Shown: positions 51,778 to 60,746 of the stretch, in pieces | Layout of the letters: every line of letters begins with the position of its first letter | Position numbering within the stretch: position 1 is the first letter of the stretch | NCBI GenBank assembly: GCA_007280515.1 | Contig: QYPL01000005.1 | Span: 81,683-145,682 of the forward strand | DNA: 64,000 nt | From: Sediminibacterium sp. | GTDB taxonomy: Bacteria > Bacteroidota > Bacteroidia > Chitinophagales > Chitinophagaceae | Direction of reading: 5' to 3' | Translations under genes and position numbers: made by a program | The notes under the pieces: generated by a model | What the model saw: only the letters and a program-made list of their open reading frames with translations | Databases searched by the model: none | Told to the model about the DNA's origin: nothing

Positions 51778-53544
51778 ATGAAAAAATTGGTTTTTCTTTT
51801 GGTAGGATTTATATTTTCTACCACGTTAATGTCGCAAGTCGTTCCTTCCGCTTTTTCAGAGGGTGTGAAGTTATTAAATTACGAAAAAAATAAATCGGCC
51901 CTTACTTATTTTAAGGAGGCCTATGATAAAAACCCAGGAGATGGGGAAACTACTTTCTGGTATGGTCAAGCAATGTTAGCGCAAAACTACAATGGTATTT
52001 CAACCCCTGAATCTATTCAAAAAGCAAAAGAATTATTTCAAAAAAGTTTACAAGCAAAAGGCAGTGATGCATGGTTGTTAGTAGGTATGTCTCATATCCA
52101 ATCATTAGAAGGAGCAGATGCGAATGCAGTTAAACAAAACTTAGAAGTAGCCATTACTTCTACTTTAAATACTAAAGGAAAATATAAGGGCAAACCTAAC
52201 CAAGACATCATTAATGCAATTGGTTATGTATTTGCTGAATTGCCTATTAGTATTGGAGATCACAGATACGCCATTGATAAATTAAAAGAAACGGTGAGCG
52301 CCTACGATGTAGTCAATCCAAGCCTTTACGTAAACCTAGGTATTAACTATTTAAAATTAGGAGGTGGAGAAAATGGAGGTGATGCAGTAAAAGCTTTTCA
52401 AAATGCCATTAATGCAGATGCAAAAAATGCCTATGCATATTATAGAATTGGTAAAGTGTATCAAACACAAAATAATAAAGAATCTTTAGACGAATATTTT
52501 AATAAAGCCATCGCAGCCGACCCCGCCATTGCCCCTGTTTATTTTTCATTATATACTTACTATGCTGAAGTAAGCACGAGCATTGCAAAAACTGATTTGG
52601 ATTTATTTTTACAATATGCAGATAAGGATCCCATCTTTGAATATTTCAGTGCCGATTATTTATTTAGATCTGGTCAATTCGCACAATCTTTAGAAAAAGC
52701 GAAAGCCATGGAAGCTTCAGGAAGTCTTACTATTTTTCCAGGTTTAGCAATTTTATTGGCTAAGAACTATGATAAAAAAGGAGATACTGTTTTAGCAAAA
52801 TCTTATATCGAACCTTATATCACTAACACAGCACCTGATAAGTTAGTCAATACCGATTATGAATTAGCAGTAAAGATTTTATCCAAATTCAGTGGAAGCC
52901 AAGCTAGTTTAGCAGTCATTTTAGAAAAAGCCATTGCAGCCGATACAGCCAAAGTAAACAAGCTAAAATATTACAAATTAGGTTATGAAATGTTAGAAAA
53001 AAATAATATGTATACTGATGAATTAAAGTGGTATGCGAATTATTCTGCCCTTAGAGGGGTAAAAGATGAAGTGTATTATTATAAAACAACAAGTATTGCT
53101 ATTAATGCAAAAGAAGGCGCATTAGCCTCTAGTACTGCCAAAGAGTATGTTGCAACCTTCCCAGATAAGCCCAATGGCTATTCTATGAACGTGAGAGCCT
53201 CTAAATTGTTGGATACGGCTAATAACCTAGGTATCTTATTTGAGGCGGTAAATCTTCAAAACGAGTTTTTATTAAAGGATGTCAATAAGAACAAACAGGC
53301 CTTGGTCAACAATTACTACAGCCTAATTGGCTATTATAACGAGACTAAGGGCTATGAAAATGCTGTTTTAATCTGCGATAAAGTACTAGAATTAGTACCA
53401 GAGGATCCAACCACCCTTCAAGCCAAGGCGCAGTTCACAAAAAACATAGAAATTATCAAGAAAATGCAAAATCCTAAGGGTGGTGCACCAGGTCCCCCAG
53501 TTCAAAAGCCAATAGCCGATACCACTCAAGTCAAAAAAAGCTAA
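51778..53544 (+). CDS. Secreted TPR-repeat protein
   Basis: This 588-residue protein has a signal peptide (KKLVFLLVGFIFSTTLMSQ) and TPR units through most of its length. Clear ones are EGVKLLNYEKNKSALTYFKE near the start, YVNLGINYLKLGG and AYAYYRIGKVYQTQNNKES in the middle, and SLIGYYNETKGYENAVLICD at the end. The final 25 residues are proline and glutamine rich. It probably works as a periplasmic or outer-membrane scaffold. The ATG at 51778 follows a five-codon ORF (51761-51778) whose TGA overlaps it. A strong terminator ends the unit. Confidence 0.87.
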   Translation: MKKLVFLLVGFIFSTTLMSQVVPSAFSEGVKLLNYEKNKSALTYFKEAYDKNPGDGETTFWYGQAMLAQNYNGISTPESIQKAKELFQKSLQAKGSDAWLLVGMSHIQSLEGADANAVKQNLEVAITSTLNTKGKYKGKPNQDIINAIGYVFAELPISIGDHRYAIDKLKETVSAYDVVNPSLYVNLGINYLKLGGGENGGDAVKAFQNAINADAKNAYAYYRIGKVYQTQNNKESLDEYFNKAIAADPAIAPVYFSLYTYYAEVSTSIAKTDLDLFLQYADKDPIFEYFSADYLFRSGQFAQSLEKAKAMEASGSLTIFPGLAILLAKNYDKKGDTVLAKSYIEPYITNTAPDKLVNTDYELAVKILSKFSGSQASLAVILEKAIAADTAKVNKLKYYKLGYEMLEKNNMYTDELKWYANYSALRGVKDEVYYYKTTSIAINAKEGALASSTAKEYVATFPDKPNGYSMNVRASKLLDTANNLGILFEAVNLQNEFLLKDVNKNKQALVNNYYSLIGYYNETKGYENAVLICDKVLELVPEDPTTLQAKAQFTKNIEIIKKMQNPKGGAPGPPVQKPIADTTQVKKS

Positions 53545-53590
53545 AACCTGTATTTAAGCACATTTATTGTGTAAAAAATAATTGAAAATT

Positions 53591-53618
53591 ACTCCCCATT
53601 TATGGGGAGTTTTTCGTT
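53591..53618 (+). terminator. Intrinsic terminator between the TPR gene and nuoA
   Basis: ACTCCCCAT (53591-53599) pairs perfectly with ATGGGGAGT (53602-53610) around a tight TT loop, followed by TTTTCGTTTT. It isolates the nuo operon from upstream transcription. Confidence 0.9.
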
Positions 53619-53637
53619 TTATGAGCTATCCTTTGCG

Positions 53638-53645
53638 TATTTTTG
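53638..53645 (+). promoter_or_regulatory. nuo operon -7 box TATTTTTG
   Basis: This is an exact TAnnTTTG match followed by CGGCACC, 19 bp before the nuoA ATG and 27 bp after the terminator. TTTCG near 53612-53616 may be the -33 element at 21 bp spacing. Confidence 0.65.
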
Positions 53646-53664
53646 CGGCACCAAAAACCTATGT

Positions 53665-54066
53665 ATGATTCTGTTGCAGTATTGGATGTCTGCGAACGAG
53701 ACAAACAGCGCTACTAATTACTTACCCATTGCCTTGCAATTATTATTTGCAGGGGGCTTTGTAGCGTTTATGATATTGCTTTCAAGTTGGTTGGGGCCTA
53801 AGCGTGCAACAAGCGATAAATTAGAAAACTTTGCGAGTGGAATTGAAACACATGGCGATGCAAGATCACCTATGGCGATCAAGTATTTTCTAGTGGCTAT
53901 TCTATTTGTATTATTTGATGTAGAAGTTATTTTCTTTTATCCTTATGCGGTGAATTTTAAAAGTTTAGGCTGGGCTGGATTTGGCGAAGTGGTTTTATTT
54001 GTAGGATTTTTTTTGGTGGGTTTTATATACATCATCAAGAAGGGAGCCTTACAATGGGAAGATTAA
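53665..54066 (+). CDS. nuoA: NADH-quinone oxidoreductase subunit A
   Basis: NuoA (133 residues) is a small complex I membrane subunit with three helices. KLENFASGIETHGDARSPMA is the conserved loop, and LFDVEVIFFYPYAV in the second helix carries the typical acidic FDVE residues. The frame stays open upstream to 53602, but the ATG at 53665 is preferred because it follows the promoter; an ATG at 53686 is a weaker choice. It is the first gene of the nuo operon. Confidence 0.94.
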   Translation: MILLQYWMSANETNSATNYLPIALQLLFAGGFVAFMILLSSWLGPKRATSDKLENFASGIETHGDARSPMAIKYFLVAILFVLFDVEVIFFYPYAVNFKSLGWAGFGEVVLFVGFFLVGFIYIIKKGALQWED

Positions 54067-54092
54067 TTATAAATAAATAAAGTAGTAGTAAT

Positions 54093-54680
54093 ATGCGTCC
54101 TGTACGTTTTAATTTAAATCCTAAAGAAGCTGAAATTTCAGAAGCTATTTCTATGGGCAAGGCACCCGATGGTGTTCCAGGTGATGGCTTTTTTGCAACT
54201 CAGTTAAGTTCTGTAGTAGGACTAGCCAGAAAAAATTCTTTATGGCCTTTACCTTTTGCCACTTCTTGCTGTGGTATTGAATTTATGGCCACCATGGCTT
54301 CACATTATGATTTATCTCGTTTTGGTTCAGAGCGTGTAGGTTTTTCTCCACGTCAATGCGACTTATTAATGGTGATGGGCACCATTGCAAAAAAAATGGC
54401 ACCAGTTTTAAGGCAAGTATATTTACAAATGGCAGAACCTCGTTGGGTAATCGCAGTAGGTGCCTGCGCTTCAAGCGGCGGCATCTTTGATACCTATTCT
54501 GTACTACAAGGAATTGATCAAGTGATTCCCGTAGATGTTTATGTACCAGGTTGTCCTCCTCGTCCAGAAGCCATCATTGATGGTTTTATGAAAATACAAG
54601 ACTTAGTAGGGCAAGAAAGTATTCGCAGAAGAAATAGCGAAAAATACCGTGACTTATTAAACAGCTACGGCATCCAATAA
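54093..54680 (+). CDS. nuoB: NADH-quinone oxidoreductase subunit B
   Basis: NuoB (195 residues) carries cluster N2, the last Fe-S centre before quinone. Ligand motifs are ATSCCGIEFM (paired cysteines), VAVGACASSGG-like AVGACASSGGIFD, and YVPGCPPRPEAI. All four cysteines are present. It is 26 bp after nuoA and 48 bp before nuoC. Confidence 0.97.
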   Translation: MRPVRFNLNPKEAEISEAISMGKAPDGVPGDGFFATQLSSVVGLARKNSLWPLPFATSCCGIEFMATMASHYDLSRFGSERVGFSPRQCDLLMVMGTIAKKMAPVLRQVYLQMAEPRWVIAVGACASSGGIFDTYSVLQGIDQVIPVDVYVPGCPPRPEAIIDGFMKIQDLVGQESIRRRNSEKYRDLLNSYGIQ

Positions 54681-54728
54681 ATTCAATAAGTCTAATAAAA
54701 AATTAGCGTATAAAATTTTTAAATAAAA

Positions 54729-55235
54729 ATGGCATTAAGCAACGAGACAATACAAAATCAATTAATAGAAAAATTTGGAGATCAAGTTTTGAATTTCTCG
54801 ACGGCGTCTGGTATTTTGTCTTTTGAATCTTCTAAAGAAATTAATTTAAAAGTACTTCAGTATTTGTACGAGGAGCCTAGTTTAGCTTTTACTTTTTTAA
54901 CCGATTTATGTGGGGTGAATTATCCCGATAATATTGGTGCAGAATTAGTAGTGGTATATCATTTACATAATTTTTCAGAAAATATTCGTTTGCGTTATTC
55001 CATAAGCACTTCCATAAATGAGACGGCTGTATTTACGGCAAGTAAATTATTTGAGAGTGCCAATTGGATGGAGCGTGAGACCTATGATTTTTTTGGCATT
55101 AATTTTATTGGACATCCTAATTTAAAACGCATTTTGAATGTAGATGAAATGGATTATTTTCCTTTAAGAAAAGAGTATCCACTAGAAGATCAAACCAGAA
55201 TTGATAAAGATGATGAAATGTTTGGAAGGGGGTAG
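54729..55235 (+). CDS. nuoC: NADH-quinone oxidoreductase subunit C
   Basis: NuoC (168 residues) is a peripheral-arm subunit that contacts NuoD and NuoB. ESANWMERETYDFFGINFIG is the family signature, followed by HPNLKRILNVDEMDYFPLRK. It is separate from NuoD here, unlike the fused NuoCD of enterobacteria. The 62-bp gap to nuoD contains three copies of a 13-bp repeat. Confidence 0.95.
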   Translation: MALSNETIQNQLIEKFGDQVLNFSTASGILSFESSKEINLKVLQYLYEEPSLAFTFLTDLCGVNYPDNIGAELVVVYHLHNFSENIRLRYSISTSINETAVFTASKLFESANWMERETYDFFGINFIGHPNLKRILNVDEMDYFPLRKEYPLEDQTRIDKDDEMFGRG

Positions 55236-55274
55236 GTGAATTAAAAAAGTGAATTAAAAGAGTGAATTATAAAA
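55236..55274. repeat. Three 13-bp tandem repeats before nuoD
   Basis: GTGAATTAAAAAA, GTGAATTAAAAGA and GTGAATTATAAAA follow one another without gaps from the base after the nuoC stop. The third contains an in-frame GTG for nuoD. Confidence 0.9.
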
Positions 55275-55297
55275 GTACAGGCGCAATAAAAAATAGA

Positions 55298-56524
55298 ATG
55301 GAACATCAAACTAATATAATATTACCAAAAGGGTCGATTGAAAAAACAACGACTACTTTAAATATTGGACCTACCCATCCGGCAACGCATGGTGTGTTTC
55401 AAAACATTATGGAAGTGGATGGAGAGCGTGTCGTATCTACAGAACAAACGGTGGGTTATATTCACCGTGCTTTTGAAAAACTAGCAGAGCGTCGTCCTTT
55501 ATATCAAATCACTCCTATCACTGATCGTTTAAATTATTGCAGCAGTCCTATTAATAATATGGGTTGGCATATTACCTGCGAAAGATTCTTGAAATTAGAA
55601 TTACCTAAACGTGTCGATTATTTGCGTGTGATCATTATGGAGCTAGCGCGTATCTCAGATCATTTAATTTGTAATTCAATTGTGGGCGTGGATACAGGCG
55701 CCTATACTGGTTTTTTATACGTAATGCAATACCGTGAATTAATTTATGAAATATATGAAGAAGTATGTGGGTCCCGTCTTACTACTAATATTGGCCGCAT
55801 TGGTGGCTTTGAAAGGAATTTTACAAATACAGCGTTTACGAAACTCGAGAAATTCTTAGACGAGTATCCTAAAGTATTGCGTGAATTTGAAAACTTATTT
55901 GCACGTAATCGAATTTTCATGGAGCGTACCCAAGGTACAGGTGGCATTAGCGCAGAGCGTGCTATGAACTATGGATTTACAGGTCCTAATTTACGCGCTG
56001 CTGGAGTAGACTACGATGTGCGTGTGCAACAACCTTATAGTAGTTACCAAGATTTTGATTTTAAAGTACCCGTGGGCACCACCGGTGATAACTACGACCG
56101 CTTTTTAGTGCGCAATGCAGAAATGTACGAAAGCATTTCAATTATTAAACAAGCCTACCAAAAAATACAAAATTTTAAAGGAGCAGAAGCAGAAGTATAC
56201 CATGCCGATGTGCCGGAATACTATTTGCCTAAGAAAGAAGATGTGTATACAAAGATGGAAGCGCTTATCTGGCATTTTAAAATTATCATGGGAGAAATTG
56301 AATTACCCAAGGGGCAAATATATAGTGCAGTAGAAGGGGGTAATGGAGAATTAGGTTTTTATTTAATTAGCGATGGTGGACGTACCCCATTCAGGTTACA
56401 TTTTAGAAGACCATGTTTTATTTATTACCAAGCTTTTGAGGAATTGATTAAAGGAGGCATGTTAAGTGATGCGGTGGTAACATTGAGTAGCTTGAATTTG
56501 ATTGCAGGGGAGTTGGACGCGTAG
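55298..56524 (+). CDS. nuoD: NADH-quinone oxidoreductase subunit D
   Basis: NuoD (408 residues) lines the quinone pocket. NIGPTHPATHGVFQ is the conserved start, followed by VGYIHRAFEKLAE and ITDRLNYCSSPINNMGW. MERTQGTGGISAERAMNYGF is in the middle, and the C-terminal GGRTPFRLHFRRPCF precedes SLNLIAGELDA. I chose the ATG at 55298; a GTG at 55262 would add 12 residues translated from the 13-bp repeat and is unlikely. Confidence 0.96.
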   Translation: MEHQTNIILPKGSIEKTTTTLNIGPTHPATHGVFQNIMEVDGERVVSTEQTVGYIHRAFEKLAERRPLYQITPITDRLNYCSSPINNMGWHITCERFLKLELPKRVDYLRVIIMELARISDHLICNSIVGVDTGAYTGFLYVMQYRELIYEIYEEVCGSRLTTNIGRIGGFERNFTNTAFTKLEKFLDEYPKVLREFENLFARNRIFMERTQGTGGISAERAMNYGFTGPNLRAAGVDYDVRVQQPYSSYQDFDFKVPVGTTGDNYDRFLVRNAEMYESISIIKQAYQKIQNFKGAEAEVYHADVPEYYLPKKEDVYTKMEALIWHFKIIMGEIELPKGQIYSAVEGGNGELGFYLISDGGRTPFRLHFRRPCFIYYQAFEELIKGGMLSDAVVTLSSLNLIAGELDA

Positions 56525-56584
56525 CTTTTGGGATGCGGGCTTTTAGTAGGAGAAAATAATTATTGAAAAAAACGAAATGAGTAT

Positions 56585-57088
56585 ATGAGTCTTGAATTTA
56601 ATAATGAACAAATGACTGAGTTTAACCGCTTGGTAGCTCATTATCCAGAAGGGAAACAAAAAAGTGCACTGCTACCGGTATTGCATTTGGCGCAAGATAG
56701 TTTTGGAGGTTGGTTGCCTACAGAGGCCATGGATTATGTAGCAAGCTTATTACAAATTCAACCTATTGAAGTATATGAAGTAGCTACTTTTTATAGCATG
56801 TATAATTTGAAGCCAGTAGGAAAGTTTGTATTTGAAGTATGTCAAACGGGTCCATGTATGATTAGTGGTTCAGACAATATCATTGCCTATATCCAAAAGC
56901 AATTAGCAATCAAGCCAGGAGAAACCACTAAGGATGGTATGTTTACTTTGAAGTTAGTAGAATGTTTAGGGGCTTGTGGTTATGCGCCCATGATGCAAGT
57001 AGGGAAAATTTATAGAGAACATTTGACCAAGGAAAAAGTAGATGCGATTATTGTAGAATATAGAATGCAAATAGTTGCACTAAATTAA
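56585..57088 (+). CDS. nuoE: NADH-quinone oxidoreductase subunit E
   Basis: NuoE (167 residues) holds the [2Fe-2S] cluster N1a on the NADH-dehydrogenase tip. The four ligands are in CQTGPC and CLGAC. VYEVATFYSMYNLKPVGKF is the family's conserved preceding segment. It starts 60 bp after nuoD. The 89-bp gap to nuoF is largely a 14-bp tandem repeat. Confidence 0.95.
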   Translation: MSLEFNNEQMTEFNRLVAHYPEGKQKSALLPVLHLAQDSFGGWLPTEAMDYVASLLQIQPIEVYEVATFYSMYNLKPVGKFVFEVCQTGPCMISGSDNIIAYIQKQLAIKPGETTKDGMFTLKLVECLGACGYAPMMQVGKIYREHLTKEKVDAIIVEYRMQIVALN

Positions 57089-57100
57089 ATGAGCGGACGT

Positions 57101-57180
57101 AGAAAAGATAAAGTAGAAAAGATAAAGAAGAAAAGATAAAGAAGAAATAATTAAGAAGAAACAATAAAGAAGAAACAATG
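57101..57180. repeat. 14-bp tandem repeat leading into the nuoF start
   Basis: Units of AGAAAAGATAAAGA type run in register: 57101-57114, 57115-57128, 57129-57142, 57143-57156, 57157-57170, with a partial sixth (57171-57180) that contains the nuoF ATG. The first three are nearly identical and later ones drift (ATAATTAAGA, ACAATAAAGA). Confidence 0.92.
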
Positions 57181-58530
57181 GGTGTAAAATTATTATTAGA
57201 AAAAGCAAATGTACCAGGTATTCGTACTTATGATGTTTATCGTCGTGAGGGAGGATATGCAGCTGCTGAGAAAGCGTTGAAAGAAATGTCCATTGAAGCC
57301 ATTGTAGAAGAAGTAAAGAAAAGTGGACTTCGTGGAAGAGGCGGTGCTGGTTTTCCTGCAGGCATGAAATGGAGTTTTATTGCCAAGCCAGAAGGCGTGC
57401 CACGTCACTTAGTATGTAACGCAGATGAAAGTGAGCCTGGTACTTTTAAGGACAGATATTTAATGGAATTTTTACCGCACTTATTATTAGAGGGCTTACT
57501 TATTTCTTCTTTTGCATTAGGTTCTAACGATACTTATATATACATAAGAGGAGAATATGCTTGGGTTGCTACTATTTTAGAAGAGGCTATTATAGAAGCT
57601 ACTAAAAATGGTTGGTTAGGAAAAAATATTTTAGGAACTGGTTTTGATTGCATGATTCATGTGCACCGTGGTGCAGGTGCTTATATCTGTGGAGAAGAAA
57701 CTGCACTCATAGAATCTTTAGAAGGTAAAAGAGGTAACCCGCGTATCAAGCCTCCCTTCCCTGCCATTCAAGGATTATGGATGCGTCCTACGGTTGTGAA
57801 CAATGTAGAAACTTTAGCAGCCGTTGTACCTATTATTAAAATGGGTGGAGAGGAATATGCAAAAATTGGCGTTGGCCGTTCAACAGGTACTAAATTAATT
57901 TCTGCTTGTGGTAATATTAATAAGCCAGGGGTATATGAAATTGATATGACTATTTCTGTAGAAGATTTTATTTACAGTGATGAATATTGTGGAGGCATTG
58001 CCAATGGCAAAAAATTAAAAGCCTGTATTCCAGGTGGTTCTTCAGTGCCTATCTTACCTGCGAATCTTTTATTAAAAACAGCCAAGGGCGAAACGCGTTA
58101 CATGAACTATGAAAGTTTAAGTGACGGTGGTTTTGCTACAGGTTCTATGATGGGCTCTGGTGGTTTTATTGTTTTAGACGAAGACCAATGTATTGTAAAA
58201 AATACTTTAACCCTAGCGCGTTTTTACAGACATGAAAGCTGTGGACAATGTTCACCTTGCAGAGAAGGAACAGGATGGATGGAAAAAATATTACAAAAAA
58301 TTGAATTAGGCAAAGGAGAATCAAGCGATATAGATTTATTATGGGACATTCAAAGAAAAATTGAAGGCAATACTATTTGTCCTTTAGGGGATGCAGCCGC
58401 TTGGCCGGTAGCCGCCGCTATCAGACATTTTCGTGATGAATTTGAATGGCATATCCAAAATAGAGCATTATCACAAACAAGTAATTTTGGTTTACAACAC
58501 TATGCAGATCCTATTCATGTGCCTGCATAA
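57178..58530 (+). CDS. nuoF: NADH-quinone oxidoreductase subunit F
   Basis: NuoF (450 residues) binds NADH and FMN and carries cluster N3. SGLRGRGGAGFPAGMKWSF is the NADH/FMN loop, GAGAYICGEETALIESLEG the FMN site, and ESCGQCSPCREG plus a later cysteine in NTICPLGDAAAW bind the [4Fe-4S] cluster. All motifs are intact. Its start codon lies in the last unit of the 14-bp repeat. Confidence 0.97.
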   Translation: MGVKLLLEKANVPGIRTYDVYRREGGYAAAEKALKEMSIEAIVEEVKKSGLRGRGGAGFPAGMKWSFIAKPEGVPRHLVCNADESEPGTFKDRYLMEFLPHLLLEGLLISSFALGSNDTYIYIRGEYAWVATILEEAIIEATKNGWLGKNILGTGFDCMIHVHRGAGAYICGEETALIESLEGKRGNPRIKPPFPAIQGLWMRPTVVNNVETLAAVVPIIKMGGEEYAKIGVGRSTGTKLISACGNINKPGVYEIDMTISVEDFIYSDEYCGGIANGKKLKACIPGGSSVPILPANLLLKTAKGETRYMNYESLSDGGFATGSMMGSGGFIVLDEDQCIVKNTLTLARFYRHESCGQCSPCREGTGWMEKILQKIELGKGESSDIDLLWDIQRKIEGNTICPLGDAAAWPVAAAIRHFRDEFEWHIQNRALSQTSNFGLQHYADPIHVPA

Positions 58531-58544
58531 CATTGCGCAAAACT

Positions 58545-59669
58545 ATGAGTGAACAAACATTATTTAAAGTAACAGTAGACAATATCACCATTGAAGTACC
58601 AGCGGGCACTACTATATTGCAAGCGGCACGACAAATTGGAGGAGCTGTAGCGCCGCCAGCCATGTGTTATTATAGCAAGTTGGAAGGAACTGGTGGCAAA
58701 TGTCGTACTTGCTTGGTAGAAGTATCCAAGGGTTCTGAGAAAGACCCTCGTCCCATGCCTAAGTTAGTGGCTTCTTGTCGCACCATCGTGATGGATGGAA
58801 TGGAAGTAAAAAATATTACTAGTGAAAAAGTTATTGATGCAAGAGCAGGGGTGGTAGAATTTTTATTATTGAATCATCCCCTTGATTGTCCTATATGTGA
58901 TCAGGCAGGAGAATGTCATTTACAAGATTTAAGTTTTGAACATGGAAAGGCAGATACAAGATATGAATTTCAAAGACGTACTTTTAAAAAGCACGATTTA
59001 GGTAAGCATATTCAACTACATATGACGCGTTGTATTTTATGTTACCGTTGTGTATTTATTGCCGACCAATTAACTAATAAAAGAGAACACGGTATTTTAG
59101 ACAGAGGGGACCACGCTGAAATTGCTACACATATTGAAAAAAGCTTGGGCAATGAATTTATAGGCAATGTAATTGATGTATGTCCTGTGGGCGCCTTAAC
59201 AGATAAAACATTCCGATTTAAAAATAGAGTTTGGTTTTTAAAACCCATGGATGCACATCGTGATTGTCCAACCTGTTCAGGCCGTGTGACGCTATGGAAT
59301 AGAGGAGATGAAGTATTTAGAGTCACTGCACGCAAAGACGAATGGGGTGAAATTGAAGATAACCCTGATGGAAAACCAGGTTGGATTTGTAATACTTGTC
59401 GTTTTGATAAAAAGCATACCAACGATTGGATCATTGAAGGGCCTCGTGCAATAAGTAGACAATCTGTAATTGCACAAGGACATTATGCAGGCAATGTGGG
59501 TATGACTCAACCTACTGAAATATTTAAAGCAGTCAATGATGGCAGAGCACCTCATTTATTAATGGATATTCATAATGAAAGTGAAGTGAACTTACCTTCT
59601 GTTCGTTTGAGTGAAATAGAAGGTCCTTCTCATGGAACTAGTTTTAATAATAATTCTAAAAACGCCTAA
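58545..59669 (+). CDS. nuoG: NADH-quinone oxidoreductase subunit G, short form without molybdopterin domain
   Basis: This NuoG is 374 residues, whereas the usual protein is over 600 and often about 900. The N-terminal part is normal: a [2Fe-2S] site (CYYSKLEGTGGKCRTC with a later Cys), the His-Cys3 site in HPLDCPICDQAGEC, and a [4Fe-4S] site in TRCILCYRC and VCPVGAL. After residue 230 an additional four-cysteine site appears (CPTC and ICNTCRFDKKH), and the protein ends about 90 residues later. I recall short forms in other Bacteroidota. Start chosen at the ATG (58545); a TTG at 58533 is possible. Confidence 0.92.
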   Translation: MSEQTLFKVTVDNITIEVPAGTTILQAARQIGGAVAPPAMCYYSKLEGTGGKCRTCLVEVSKGSEKDPRPMPKLVASCRTIVMDGMEVKNITSEKVIDARAGVVEFLLLNHPLDCPICDQAGECHLQDLSFEHGKADTRYEFQRRTFKKHDLGKHIQLHMTRCILCYRCVFIADQLTNKREHGILDRGDHAEIATHIEKSLGNEFIGNVIDVCPVGALTDKTFRFKNRVWFLKPMDAHRDCPTCSGRVTLWNRGDEVFRVTARKDEWGEIEDNPDGKPGWICNTCRFDKKHTNDWIIEGPRAISRQSVIAQGHYAGNVGMTQPTEIFKAVNDGRAPHLLMDIHNESEVNLPSVRLSEIEGPSHGTSFNNNSKNA

Positions 59670-59679
59670 TACAAAAAGT

Positions 59680-60723
59680 ATGACACTACTCGCATTGGAT
59701 TGGGCCTTTATGATGGAGAAATTAATTTTAATTATCATTATTGTTTTCGCAAGTTTAGGCATTGCATTATATACCACATTTGGTGAAAGAAAAGTAGCTG
59801 CCATCTTGCAAGACCGTCCAGGTCCTAATAGAGCAGGTCCTTTTGGTTTATTACAACCTCTTGCAGATGGTTTGAAATTAATTATGAAGGAAGAAATTAT
59901 TCCTACGGCTTCTAGTAAATGGTTATTTATTCTAGGTCCAGGATTAGCCATGACCGCTAGTTTGATGACCTGTGCGGTAATACCATGGGGCACGGCATTG
60001 CATTTATTTGGAAGAACCATTGAACTACAAATTGCTGATGTTAATATTGGCATTTTATATGTATTCGCAGTGGTGAGTATGGGCGTATATGGCATCATGA
60101 TTGGAGGATGGGCATCTAATAATAAATTTTCTTTAATGTCTGCACTTCGTGCAGCTTCTCAAGCCATTAGTTATGAAATTGCCATGGGCTTGGCTTTGAT
60201 TGCACTACTAATGACCACAGGTACTTTAAGTTTAAAAACTATTGTGGCCGATCAGGTGTCAGGACATTACTGGAATGTGGTGTACCAGCCTTTGGGTTTT
60301 TTAATTTTCTTTATTTGTGCGATGGCAGAATGTAATCGTACGCCCTTCGATTTACCAGAAGCAGAGAATGAATTAAATTTTGGGTATCATCAAGAGTATT
60401 CTTCCATGAAATTAGGTTTCTATTTATTTGCTGAATATGTGAATATGATTATGAGTAGTGCTATTATGGCCTCTATGTATTTTGGCGGATACGATTTACC
60501 CTTTTTTGATGAATCAACAGTGGCTCCCAATATAGCAGCCATGATTGGTGTAGGTACTTTGCTCCTAAAAATTGTATTATTTATATTTTTATTTATGTGG
60601 ATTCGTTGGACCATCCCAAGATTTAGATATGATCAGTTAATGAATTTAGGTTGGAAAAAAATGATACCCCTAGCCTTGTTCAATATGTTACTCACGGGGG
60701 CCCTCATTTTATCAAAATTATAA
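59680..60723 (+). CDS. nuoH: NADH-quinone oxidoreductase subunit H
   Basis: NuoH (347 residues) anchors the peripheral arm and forms part of the quinone chamber. YTTFGERKVAAILQDRPGPN is the signature near the N-terminus, and MAECNRTPFDLPEAENELNF contains the conserved acidic loop. About eight helices are visible. The frame is open back to 59632, overlapping nuoG, but the ATG at 59680 lies 10 bp after its stop and is the natural start. Confidence 0.96.
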   Translation: MTLLALDWAFMMEKLILIIIIVFASLGIALYTTFGERKVAAILQDRPGPNRAGPFGLLQPLADGLKLIMKEEIIPTASSKWLFILGPGLAMTASLMTCAVIPWGTALHLFGRTIELQIADVNIGILYVFAVVSMGVYGIMIGGWASNNKFSLMSALRAASQAISYEIAMGLALIALLMTTGTLSLKTIVADQVSGHYWNVVYQPLGFLIFFICAMAECNRTPFDLPEAENELNFGYHQEYSSMKLGFYLFAEYVNMIMSSAIMASMYFGGYDLPFFDESTVAPNIAAMIGVGTLLLKIVLFIFLFMWIRWTIPRFRYDQLMNLGWKKMIPLALFNMLLTGALILSKL

Positions 60724-60746
60724 TTAAAAAACTGTACGAATAAAAC

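Noticed and set aside
57089..57139. 16-codon ORF MSGRRKDKVEKIKKKR after nuoE
   Set aside because: It consists mainly of the 14-bp repeat, and the lysine-rich product follows from A-rich sequence; not listed as a gene.
59592..60098. 168-codon minus-strand open frame opposite nuoG/nuoH
   Set aside because: It is antisense to conserved complex I genes, with no domain or promoter; the openness follows codon bias of nuoH.
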